This document shows positions 1 to 7,387 of a stretch of DNA of 64,000 bases, piece after piece. Below the pieces are notes generated by a model that was given only the letters and a program-made list of their open reading frames with translations, was not told the origin of the DNA and did not search any database. How positions within the stretch are numbered: position 1 is the stretch's first letter; each line of letters starts with the position of its first letter. Origin of the DNA: Halorubrum sp. JWXQ-INN 858 (GTDB lineage Archaea; Halobacteriota; Halobacteria; Halobacteriales; Haloferacaceae); the NCBI RefSeq assembly GCF_009806985.1, contig NZ_WUAX01000009.1:248001-312000 (forward strand). The letters run 5' to 3'. Position numbers and translations under genes: made by a program.

Positions 1-1
1 C

Positions 2-856
2 CCGGCCGTTCCGGCCCTGCTCCCCGATCGGATCCACGCCGGCCCCCTGTCGCGCCGGGGCGGCGCGACGCTCGTCCTCGTCGCCCTGACCCTGCTCGTG
101 TCGGTTCCGGCGGTCCTCCCCGGGCTCGTCGTCGTCGACGACCCCGAGATCACGGGGTCGACGGGCGTGGACGTGCGTGACTACACGGTCGCGTACGTCG
201 CCGACGAGCCGACCCCGCAGTCGGCCGTCGTCGACCTCGGCGAGGGGTTCTTCGGCGGGACGACCGACGGCGTGGTCGTGACGAGCGACCGGCGGGAGAT
301 CTGGACGCTCGCGGAACGCCCCGCCGTCCTCGCCCACGAGGGGTCGGCCACGGTCGTGGTCGGCGGCGTCGGCTGGCGCGAGGAGGTAGCCGTCGACCGC
401 GTCGCGTGGGACGTGGTCGGCAACGGGACCGCCTACGCCGTCGACCTGACCCACGACGGGGAGACGGTCCGTTCGTACGTCGGCGACCCGATGCGAGCCG
501 AGGCCCGGATCGACGGCCACGAGATCGGCGTCGTGCCGACCGAGGACGGGTTCGCCGTGCGCGCCGACCGCGGGGACGACGCCCCGGCGCTCGTCGCGGT
601 CCCGGACGCGGGCGAGGAGGCGACCCTGGGCGAGCTGGTCGTCCGCACCGAGACGGTTTCCGACGACGGGAGCGAGGACGCCGACGGCGACGGGAGCGAG
701 GACGCCGACGGCGACGGGAGCGGGAACGCCGACGGCGACGGGAGCGGGAACGCCGACGGCGACGGAGCCTCCGAAGCCGACAGCGGGGAAGGGGACGGGC
801 TTCGGATCGTCGTCGAAAGCGGCGACACGAGGGTGCAGGTCGCCGAACGGTCCTGA
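2..856 (+). CDS. C-terminal part of a membrane-anchored protein with acidic repeat tail (5' end outside window)
   Basis: The reading frame is open from the window edge, so the start lies upstream. Reading from base 2 gives a short hydrophilic stretch with a positive patch (LSRRGGATL), then one hydrophobic segment (about bases 68-130, ending ...VLPGLVVV). A beta-rich acidic domain of about 170 residues follows, presumably outside the membrane. The tail is built on DGSEDADG/DGSGNADG units and is followed by about 20 residues with normal composition. The post-membrane domain (DYTVAYVADEPTPQS, GVVVTSDRREIWT, VGGVGWREEV) reminds me of the extracytoplasmic extension of some haloarchaeal rhomboid-family proteins, but no catalytic part lies inside the window, so this is only a suggestion. 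In-frame GTG at base 98 is inside the membrane segment and is not a credible start. Confidence 0.6.
   Translation, partial: PAVPALLPDRIHAGPLSRRGGATLVLVALTLLVSVPAVLPGLVVVDDPEITGSTGVDVRDYTVAYVADEPTPQSAVVDLGEGFFGGTTDGVVVTSDRREIWTLAERPAVLAHEGSATVVVGGVGWREEVAVDRVAWDVVGNGTAYAVDLTHDGETVRSYVGDPMRAEARIDGHEIGVVPTEDGFAVRADRGDDAPALVAVPDAGEEATLGELVVRTETVSDDGSEDADGDGSEDADGDGSGNADGDGSGNADGDGASEADSGEGDGLRIVVESGDTRVQVAERS
665..760 (+). repeat. 24-bp coding minisatellite, 4 copies
   Basis: Four in-frame 24-bp units encode DGSEDADG, DGSEDADG, DGSGNADG and DGSGNADG, with a degenerate fifth. They form a flexible acidic linker near the C-terminus of the host protein. Copies 1-2 and 3-4 are pairwise near-identical, which suggests recent slippage duplication. 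Confidence 0.9.
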
Positions 857-1137
857 TGACGCGTCGTTGATACAACCGAAATGAGGCGTAACGAGAGTTA
901 ATAAGGCGTATAATCGCTTATAAAGGCTAACAAGGTGTGATAGGTGCGCGAGGCTCTGTTGAAACCCTATTCTTCAGAGAGATTCTCGTCTGAAACAGCA
1001 GGTCGCTGAAAGGTGCGAACTGACACAGAGAGTTCTACCAACTCAGTAGGTCCTTTCGCTAGCCGTGCAAGACACACAACGCGAATCGATCACTTCCGGA
1101 ACCTTGGCAGTCCCGGATGTCTACTGGTATGGATCGA
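857..1137. other. AT-richer intergenic stretch with possible IS-end remnant
   Basis: I see no credible gene here. Bases 898-935 contain AT-rich motifs at roughly 10-bp steps (gttaataagg, cgtataatcg, cttataaagg). From about 951 the text GGCTCTGTTGAAACCC resembles, from memory, the terminal sequence of haloarchaeal IS5-type elements, but I find no matching inverted end nearby and no transposase. The stretch is clearly less GC-rich than its left neighbour and leads into the toxin-antitoxin genes, consistent with acquired DNA. Confidence 0.3.
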
Positions 1138-1473
1138 TCATTTGACACCTAGATACCCAGCAGCATCCCCTGCGATTTTGGTGACCGTTTCCTCGTCAAG
1201 ACGACCTTCCTGCTGCTGAATGTCGCTATGACGGATCGACACAATCGTCCACGGATTCACGTAGCTTTCACGCGGGAGTCCACCAGAAACGAAATCGGCG
1301 TTCCCAAGCGGGATCGCGACAGATCTCCGCGTCGTCGTGACCGCTGCATACAGCGCTTCTTCTTCAGAAAACGGGTGGGAATCGTCGCTCAGACACACGT
1401 ACGGCCGGTAGTTGTGCTCGGCAAGTAGGTCAGGTCCCTTCACCACCATCCCACGGGTGTAGATGACACTCAT
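1138..1473 (-). CDS. MazF/PemK-family toxin
   Basis: 111-residue protein beginning MSVIYTRGMVVKGPDLL. It has the compact beta-barrel pattern of PemK/MazF endoribonucleases as found in haloarchaea: an N-terminal RGMVVKGP strand, YRPYVCLSD, AAVTTTRRSVAIPL in the middle and SYVNPWTIVSIRH near the C-terminus. Members of this family cleave mRNA and are neutralised by the partner gene. The start was chosen because its ATG overlaps the antitoxin stop (ATGA, 1470-1473), implying translational coupling; longer in-frame starts lie inside the antitoxin. Whether it is active cannot be told from sequence alone. Confidence 0.85.
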   Translation of the reverse strand: MSVIYTRGMVVKGPDLLAEHNYRPYVCLSDDSHPFSEEEALYAAVTTTRRSVAIPLGNADFVSGGLPRESYVNPWTIVSIRHSDIQQQEGRLDEETVTKIAGDAAGYLGVK

Positions 1474-1787
1474 TCCTCGCCGTAGTAATCGTCCGTCGTC
1501 GAAGCGGAGCTCGCCGCGTACTGTGCGGCATAAGAGGCGAGACGATCGTCCTCTGCGATGGCCCAATATCGTCCACGATGACGCACGAGGTCTCGCTCCT
1601 CAAGTCGCGAGAGGACCGCGCCGACACTACCCCGCTTGATTCCAGTCGCCTCGTGGATTTCCGTCTGCGTGAATGCCTCATCGCTGTGCTCTGCGAGGAA
1701 CTGAAGGATACGGTGAGGTTGTGTTCCCTCCTGTATATCGAGGGCGTCATCCGGGCCATCCTCGAACCGATCGATCCTGATTGGCAT
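1470..1787 (-). CDS. Winged-helix antitoxin/regulator paired with MazF-type toxin
   Basis: 105-residue acidic protein starting MPIRIDRFEDGPDD. Residues about 25-75 form a winged helix-turn-helix (RILQFLAEHSDEAFTQTEIHEAT-type helix, then GSVGAVLSRLEERDLVRHRGRYWAI wing) of the MarR/ArsR-like fold. It is immediately upstream of, and overlaps by 4 bp, the toxin gene; this pairing recurs in haloarchaea. It probably binds its own promoter, where three direct repeats lie 3-33 bp upstream of the ATG. Longer upstream in-frame starts would put those repeats inside the coding region and add a basic, unrelated N-terminus, so I reject them. Confidence 0.8.
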   Translation of the reverse strand: MPIRIDRFEDGPDDALDIQEGTQPHRILQFLAEHSDEAFTQTEIHEATGIKRGSVGAVLSRLEERDLVRHRGRYWAIAEDDRLASYAAQYAASSASTTDDYYGEE

Positions 1788-1790
1788 GTA

Positions 1791-1820
1791 TAATAGAAAG
1801 TAATAGAACGTAATAACAGT
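1791..1820 (-). promoter_or_regulatory. Three 10-bp direct repeats upstream of the toxin-antitoxin pair
   Basis: On the + strand the repeats read TAATAGAAAG, TAATAGAACG and TAATAACAGT, one per helical turn. They start 3 bp from the antitoxin ATG (read on the minus strand) and include the only TATA-like sequence at about -25. They are a likely combined promoter and operator for autoregulation by the winged-helix antitoxin (inference). Confidence 0.55.
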
Positions 1821-2028
1821 TGGGGACAAAATCTGGGTCACAGCTCTCTGTGAACGCCACGCCCGTGCTGCATCCATCCTCTGTATCTTGCAGGCCGCTA
1901 CTGACATATTATCGTGAGGTCGGCGTCCGGCATCGATACGTATGTCTCCTGTACTGACCACAGCAAGTCAGAAGACATCACTCATAAAGAACTTCAACGG
2001 AGCCGGACGCAAAGGAACGGCTCGGGGG

Positions 2029-3246
2029 TTACTGGCGAGCCGTCTCGAACGCGGCCTGGAGGTCGGCCTTCAGGTCGTCGACGTGCTCGACGCCGACGGA
2101 GACGCGGATCAACCCGTCCGTGAGCCCGGCCGCGAGCCGCTCCTCGCGCGGGATGGCCGCGTGGGTCATCGCCGCCGGCTGCTCGATGAGGCTCTCGACG
2201 CCGCCGAGCGACTCCGCGAGCGTGAACACGTCCGTCTCCGAGACGACCGTCGACGCCTCCGCCAGGGTGCCGTCGAATTCGAACGACAACATTCCGCCGA
2301 AATCGTCCATCTGCTCGGCCGCCAACTCGTGTTCCGGATGCGATTCGAGCCCGGGGTAGTAGACGCGTGCGACGTCCTCGTGGGCGTCGAGCCAGGCGGC
2401 CAGCTCGGCGGCGTTCTCACAGTGACGGTCCATCCGGACGGGGAGCGTCTTCGTGCCGCGGAGGACGAGGAAGCAGTCGAACGGGCCGGGCGTCGCGCCG
2501 ACGGCGTTCTGGTAGAAGCCGATCCGCTCGTCGAGGTCGGCGTCGTCGACGATCAGCGCGCCGCCGATCGTGTCGGAGTGCCCGCCGAGGTACTTCGTCA
2601 GCGATTGGGCGACGATGTCCGCGCCGTGTTCGAGCGGGCGCTGCAGGTACGGCGTTGCGAACGTGTTGTCGACGGCACACAGCGCGTCGCCCTCGTGGGC
2701 GATCTCCGCGAGCGCGGCGATGTCGTTGACGTTCATCAGCGGGTTCGTCGGCGTCTCGACCCAGACGAGCGCCGTCTCCTCGCGCATCGCGTCGCGGACC
2801 GCGTCGAGGTCCGTCGTGTCGACGAACGTCGTGTCGAGGTCGTACTGCTCGTACACCTGCGTTAAGATCCGGTGCGTGCCGCCGTACACGTCGTTGCCGG
2901 CGACGACGTGGTCGCCCGCGTCGAGCAGGTTGAGGACGGTGTTTATCGCGCCCATCCCCGAGGAGAAACAGCGCGCGTGGCTGCCCGACTCCAGCGAGGC
3001 GAGGTTCGCCTCCAGGTCGCTCCGGGTCGGGTCCCCCGTCCGCGAGTACTCGTAGCCGGTGTGCTCGCCCGGCGCGGACTGTTTATACGTCGAGTTCGCG
3101 TGGATCGGGGTCATCAGCGCGCCGGTCTCCGGGTCGGGCTCCTGACCCGCGTGGATCGCTCGCGTCTCGATCCGCGCGTCTTCAATGTGCGCGTCCTCGG
3201 TGCCGTCGGCGGCAGTCGCGTCGTCGTCGGTCGCGTGGTCGCTCAT
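2029..3246 (-). CDS. Cystathionine gamma-synthase/gamma-lyase family PLP enzyme
   Basis: 405 residues, the usual length for the Cys/Met metabolism PLP family plus an acidic haloarchaeal N-terminus of about 23 residues. Visible hallmarks are YSRTGDPTR (about 67-75, phosphate and substrate site), SSGMGA (95-100), D193 in AVDNTF and the PLP lysine K218 in QSLTKYLGGHSD. It acts in the cytoplasm in trans-sulfuration (cystathionine synthesis or cleavage, or sulfhydrylation); the exact reaction cannot be fixed from sequence. It is divergent from the serpin gene, with a 189-bp shared upstream region that holds a 37-bp tandem repeat. Confidence 0.9.
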   Translation of the reverse strand: MSDHATDDDATAADGTEDAHIEDARIETRAIHAGQEPDPETGALMTPIHANSTYKQSAPGEHTGYEYSRTGDPTRSDLEANLASLESGSHARCFSSGMGAINTVLNLLDAGDHVVAGNDVYGGTHRILTQVYEQYDLDTTFVDTTDLDAVRDAMREETALVWVETPTNPLMNVNDIAALAEIAHEGDALCAVDNTFATPYLQRPLEHGADIVAQSLTKYLGGHSDTIGGALIVDDADLDERIGFYQNAVGATPGPFDCFLVLRGTKTLPVRMDRHCENAAELAAWLDAHEDVARVYYPGLESHPEHELAAEQMDDFGGMLSFEFDGTLAEASTVVSETDVFTLAESLGGVESLIEQPAAMTHAAIPREERLAAGLTDGLIRVSVGVEHVDDLKADLQAAFETARQ

Positions 3247-3304
3247 ACCGACCCCGTCGTCGCCCGGGAGCCTGACTCTTGTCCTTCCGGTCGGTGTCGG
3301 CGGC

Positions 3305-3373
3305 GGCAGGCGATCGAGGTCGTCGGGCGATCGGGGTCGCCGGCAGGCGATCGGAGTCGTCGAGCGATCGGAG
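3305..3373. repeat. Two degenerate 37-bp tandem repeats between divergent genes
   Basis: Copy 1 starts GGCAGGCGATCGAGGTCGTC at 3305 and copy 2 starts GGCAGGCGATCGGAGTCGTC at 3342. Each carries GCGATCG twice, and the second copy is incomplete. It lies just upstream of the serpin promoter. Confidence 0.7.
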
Positions 3374-3406
3374 ATGGCACAAACGGACCTTTGTCCCTCT
3401 GGAAAA

Positions 3407-3414
3407 CCCTTATG
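3407..3414 (+). promoter_or_regulatory. Box A-like element of the serpin gene
   Basis: CCCTTATG is centred about 26 bp upstream of the serpin ATG at 3436, the spacing of a leaderless haloarchaeal transcript. Confidence 0.4.
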
Positions 3415-3435
3415 GGTGGCACCCGTCGTTCGGGT

Positions 3436-4833
3436 ATGTCAGAACGAACCGCCTTGAACCGCCGCGCCCTCCTCGCCGCGACCGGCATGGCCGCGGCCGC
3501 CGCGCTCGCCGGATGCAGCGACGGCGCGCCGGGTGACGGGGACGGCGCGGCGGAGCCGACCGACACCCCCACCGACGATCCGACGGAGACGCCGCCGACG
3601 GAGCCGAACGGATCGCTCCCGGAGGGGTCGCCCTCGTCGCCGACGGAACGGCTGCGCGAACTCGTCGCGGGGAACGCGGGGTTCGCGCTCGATCTTCACG
3701 ACCGACTCGTCGCAGACGAGGACGCGGACAACGTCTTCGTCTCGCCGTACAGCGTCTCGATGGCGCTCGCGATGACGTACGCGGGCGCGGCCGGTTCCGC
3801 CGAGGCGGCGATGCGCGAGACCCTCGGGTTCTCGCTCGGCGAGGAGACGCATCCCGCGTTCGCCGAGCTACAGGGGGAGCTCGACGATCGGGCGACGACC
3901 GACGCGGGGCCCGGCGGCGGGTCCGGTGACGACGAGGACGACGAGATCGACGCGTTCCGGCTCGACGTGGCGAACGCGCTGTGGGGCGACGCCGGCTATC
4001 CCTTCGCCGCCGACTACCTCGATCTCGTCGACGAGCACTACGGCGGCGGGTTCAACGAGGCCGACTTCGCGACCGACCACGAGGCCGAACGCGAGCGGAT
4101 CAACGAGTGGGTCGCCGACGCGACGGACCAGCGGATCGAGGAGCTGATTCCGGAGAACGGACTGTCGTCGTCGACGGTGCTCGTGTTGACGAACGCGATC
4201 TACTTCATGGCCGGCTGGGAGCAGGAGTTCGACCCGGACGACACGGCGGACGCGACGTTCACCGCGCTCGACGGGACCGGGTCGACCGTCCCCATGATGT
4301 CACAGAACCTCCGGACGGACTACGCGGATCTCCCCGGTGCGCAGGCGATCGAACTCCCGTACGTGGGCGGTGAGGTGTCGATGGTCCTCGTCGTTCCGGA
4401 CGAGGGGGAGTTCGAGTCGGTAGAGGCGCAGCTGTCGGGACCGACGCTGTTCGGGGTGTTCGAGGCGCTCGGCGACGCCAGCGGCGACCTCCGGATGCCG
4501 CGGTTCGAGTACGAGTTCGACGCCGAGCTGAGCGAGGCGCTCGAGGACCTGGGGATGGCGGCGGCGTTCGGCCCCGGAGCCGACTTCTCGAACATGGTCG
4601 AGACCGGCGGCGGCCCCGGCATCGACGACGTGTTCCACGAGGCGTTCGTCAGCGTCGACGAGGAGGGCACGGAGGCCGCGGCCGCGACGGCCGTCGACAT
4701 GATCGAGAGCGCGCCCGCCGAGTCGTTCGACCTGACGCTCGACCGGCCGTTCCTCTTCTGTATCCGGGACCGCCCGACCGATGCGGTCCTCTTTTTCGGT
4801 CGCGTGGTCGACGCCGGGAGCGCACAGGGGTGA
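3436..4833 (+). CDS. Secreted serpin (serine protease inhibitor) lipoprotein
   Basis: 465 residues. The N-terminus has a twin-arginine signal (NRRALLAATG, RR at 9-10) ending in the lipobox LAGC with Cys27, so the protein is predicted to be exported folded by Tat and lipid-anchored outside. A Thr/Pro/acidic linker (30-70) precedes a full serpin fold: NVFVSPYSVSMALAMTYAGA, the breach/shutter region (TNAIYFMAGWEQEF), and a hinge of inhibitory type, EEGTEAAAATA (409-419). Counting from the hinge puts the scissile bond near S425-A426. DRPFLFCIRD closes the fold. It probably protects the cell surface from extracellular subtilases such as halolysins (inference). In-frame sequence upstream of 3436 belongs to no gene. 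Confidence 0.93.
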   Translation: MSERTALNRRALLAATGMAAAAALAGCSDGAPGDGDGAAEPTDTPTDDPTETPPTEPNGSLPEGSPSSPTERLRELVAGNAGFALDLHDRLVADEDADNVFVSPYSVSMALAMTYAGAAGSAEAAMRETLGFSLGEETHPAFAELQGELDDRATTDAGPGGGSGDDEDDEIDAFRLDVANALWGDAGYPFAADYLDLVDEHYGGGFNEADFATDHEAERERINEWVADATDQRIEELIPENGLSSSTVLVLTNAIYFMAGWEQEFDPDDTADATFTALDGTGSTVPMMSQNLRTDYADLPGAQAIELPYVGGEVSMVLVVPDEGEFESVEAQLSGPTLFGVFEALGDASGDLRMPRFEYEFDAELSEALEDLGMAAAFGPGADFSNMVETGGGPGIDDVFHEAFVSVDEEGTEAAAATAVDMIESAPAESFDLTLDRPFLFCIRDRPTDAVLFFGRVVDAGSAQG

Positions 4834-4896
4834 GGCGAACGACGGGACGGAACGACGGGTGAGAAGGACGCGGGCTGACGGAGTCGCGATCGGCGG

Positions 4897-7020
4897 TCAG
4901 ACGTCGACCATCGACGACCCGCCCGGCGGGAGGAACTCCTGGAGCCGATCGGCGCTCACCACTTTCCGGACGAACGACTGGTCGGCGAACCGCTCTTTCA
5001 GCTCGCGATACACCATCATCGCGGCGTCGTTCTGCGCGTACATCCCCGGCTCGAGGGTGACGTACGTCTCCGCGCGCTCGGCGATCGCCGACGGCGGCCC
5101 CCCGATGGCCCGGGTGACCGGCTCACACTGGACGCCCACGGCGACCCGACAGGGAACGTCCTCGAAGTACGTCCGGTCGCCCCGGACCACGAAGCTCCCC
5201 TTCTCGATGTACTCGCCGCTCTCGGGGGTCTTCGACACCTGATCGGGTTCGACCATGTACGCGTCGCCGGACCCGCGGCCCGCCTTCCAGTCCGAGGAGT
5301 AGGAGACGGCGAACGCCGCCGCCTCCCGGAGCGTCTCCTCGCGCCAGTCGACGGGATCGGCCGACTCGGAGGGGCCGGCGGCCTTCAACAGGGTGACCGG
5401 TCCGCCGTGTGCCTGCGTGTGGAAGAAGCGGTCGTGTTTCCCCATGTACTTCTTCACCAGCTCCTCGTTCTGGTCGGCGTTGCGCCCGCCGATGACGAGG
5501 TAGCCGTCCGAGGTGTGGAACCAGCGGAACCGCTCGTACCAGTCGTCGGACTTCCGGATCGGGATCGACGCACGGGAGAGCCAGTCGATCTCCGGGGGCT
5601 CCTCGGCGTCGTCCGCGTCCTTTTCGGCGGCGTTCGGGTCGCCGTCGGCGGCCTCCCACTCGTCTCGCCGCTCCGTGACGGCCTCCAACTCGCGCCGGGT
5701 CGCCGCGATCGCCTCCTCCGCGCCCTCCTTTTTGCCCTCGACCCGTTTCGCTTCCTGATAGAGCCGGTCCGCGTTCACCTCGACGCCGGCCGCGGCCTCG
5801 AGCTCGACCCGCGTGCCGTCGAGGTCCACCGTCACGGTGCCCGCGCCGCCGTCGACGTCGACGACGGCCTCCGCGGCGGGGATCCCACGCTCCGCGCCGG
5901 CCGCGAGCGTCTCGGCGATCTCGTCCCACGGGACGTCGTTTCCGCGGGCGTCCCGAACCGTTGAGAGCACCTCGTCGACGAGGTCGTAGTTGGCGTACAG
6001 CAGCTCGGCGCGCTCGCGCTCCGCGGCCGCCTGCTCCTCGAACCCCTCGATCGCGCCCCGCTGTTGTTCGATGATGCGCTCCTGTTTGGCGATCTCCGCC
6101 TCGAAGTCGGGGCGGGAGGGCTCGCTCGCGCCGGCCGGCTCCTCGGCGTCGCCCTCGCGTTCGAGCCGGTAGAAGTACTCGTCGACGGCAGCGTTAAACG
6201 AGTCGAAACCGACGCTCGGGAGTCCCTCGCGCTCGGTCAGCGGGAAGGGGGTGACGTCGACGACGCGGTCGTCCTCCTCGTACACGCGAGGGTCGAACTC
6301 GCCCGCCCGGACGCGGTCGGCGATCCGCGAGATCGCGTCGTGGAGCGCGCGGTACTCCGATTCGCCCGCGTCCGCGATGGCGAGTTCCTTCTCGACGCCC
6401 GCGCGCGAACACACCTCTTCGGCGTAGAGGCCGCCGAGGTTGAGCTGGGTCGCCAGCGTCCGCACCACGTCGCTGTCGGACTCGCCCATGTGCCGCTGGA
6501 AGGCGTCGAAGCTCACTTCGAGCGGGTTGAGCCGCGTGGCGGGGTACTCGTACTGCGCGCCGGGCGCGACCGTGCGGGACTTGAGCCGGACGGTCGAGAG
6601 CGAGCCGATCACCTCGCCCGTCTCGTCGAGCGCGGCGACGTTCCCCTGTCCGAACAGCTCGGCGACGATCGACGTGTTGGCGTCCTCGCGCTCGAACCGG
6701 AACGTGAGGATCCGGTCGAACTCGTACTGCTCGACGCCCGCGAAGTCCGCGCCGGACAGCCGGTTGCGGAGCATCTTCGCGAAGTTCGGCGGGCGGCCGG
6801 GCGCGTCCGCGACGTGTTCCGGCGTCGCGACGTGGGCGCGTTTCACGTCGCCGACCTCGATCATGAGTTCGACGCGCCCGCGGTCGAAGTCCCGGAGCTT
6901 CAGCCGGAGCAGGTCGTCGTCGTAGAGGTACGCCTTGTCGACCTTCGCGCCCTCGTACCGGCCGAGCTCGGTGACGAGCGCGCGGAGGTCGATGCTCGAC
7001 AGCTCCCGCTTCGGGTCCAT
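4897..7020 (-). CDS. rqcH: Archaeal RqcH / NFACT-family ribosome rescue protein
   Basis: 707 residues from MDPKRELSSIDLRALV. The order is an NFACT-N domain (1 to about 180), a helical middle including HhH and a long coiled coil rich in Glu/Arg (about 310-470), then the NFACT-R (DUF814) domain at about 500-640 (SRASIPIRKSDDWYERFRWF, GGRNADQNEELVKKYM, FHTQAHGGPVTLLKA). The family binds stalled large ribosomal subunits with tRNA and, in bacteria and archaea, adds alanine tails that mark the nascent chain for degradation. The start at 7020 was chosen over longer in-frame options because it begins the conserved N-terminus and has a T-rich box (GCCTTTTTCC) about 26 bp upstream. Confidence 0.9.
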   Translation of the reverse strand: MDPKRELSSIDLRALVTELGRYEGAKVDKAYLYDDDLLRLKLRDFDRGRVELMIEVGDVKRAHVATPEHVADAPGRPPNFAKMLRNRLSGADFAGVEQYEFDRILTFRFEREDANTSIVAELFGQGNVAALDETGEVIGSLSTVRLKSRTVAPGAQYEYPATRLNPLEVSFDAFQRHMGESDSDVVRTLATQLNLGGLYAEEVCSRAGVEKELAIADAGESEYRALHDAISRIADRVRAGEFDPRVYEEDDRVVDVTPFPLTEREGLPSVGFDSFNAAVDEYFYRLEREGDAEEPAGASEPSRPDFEAEIAKQERIIEQQRGAIEGFEEQAAAERERAELLYANYDLVDEVLSTVRDARGNDVPWDEIAETLAAGAERGIPAAEAVVDVDGGAGTVTVDLDGTRVELEAAAGVEVNADRLYQEAKRVEGKKEGAEEAIAATRRELEAVTERRDEWEAADGDPNAAEKDADDAEEPPEIDWLSRASIPIRKSDDWYERFRWFHTSDGYLVIGGRNADQNEELVKKYMGKHDRFFHTQAHGGPVTLLKAAGPSESADPVDWREETLREAAAFAVSYSSDWKAGRGSGDAYMVEPDQVSKTPESGEYIEKGSFVVRGDRTYFEDVPCRVAVGVQCEPVTRAIGGPPSAIAERAETYVTLEPGMYAQNDAAMMVYRELKERFADQSFVRKVVSADRLQEFLPPGGSSMVDV

Positions 7021-7387
7021 ACGTGGCCCACACGCGGCCCGGAAAAAGGCGTGTCGTTGTGGTGACGCCCTCGATGCAGAGTCCGGGTCGCTCGCGATGG
7101 CGATGACCCGACCGCGTTGCGTCGGCGAGGGACCGGACGATCGCTTATAAACCCTCTCGAGAGGTGCGGGGGGTAGATTATAAGTGACCGCTCGTGGTGG
7201 CACCCTCGCGGCACCCCTTAACAGACCGCCGGGGCGCGCTGGAAGACAGGAATACGCGCGCGAAAGGTCCATATGAGCGGTCGCGAAGCCCCTCATCACT
7301 TTCTAAGCGAGGATGCATCGCGCTTACACCCTTATAAGCGGCTGCGACGACGCGAGCCTCCGGTTCGTCAACGTCCCGCCGACCGTA
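7021..7387. other. 367-bp gap with spaced TTATAA motifs
   Basis: No gene, tRNA or known RNA recognised. TTATAA occurs at 7145-7150 and 7178-7183 (33 bp apart) and again at 7332-7337, with a degenerate TTCTAAGCG 31 bp before it at 7301. The part near 7020 holds the rqcH promoter, and the part near 7387 is the 3' side of elp3. Most of the TTATAA motifs are too far from any start codon to be promoters of the flanking genes. Confidence 0.6.

Noticed and set aside
1578..1793. 71-codon + frame opposite the antitoxin
   Set aside because: Antisense to a gene with clear winged-helix pattern and coupled toxin.
2872..3435. In-frame extension upstream of the serpin start
   Set aside because: It is antisense to the PLP enzyme and would bury the Tat signal inside the protein.
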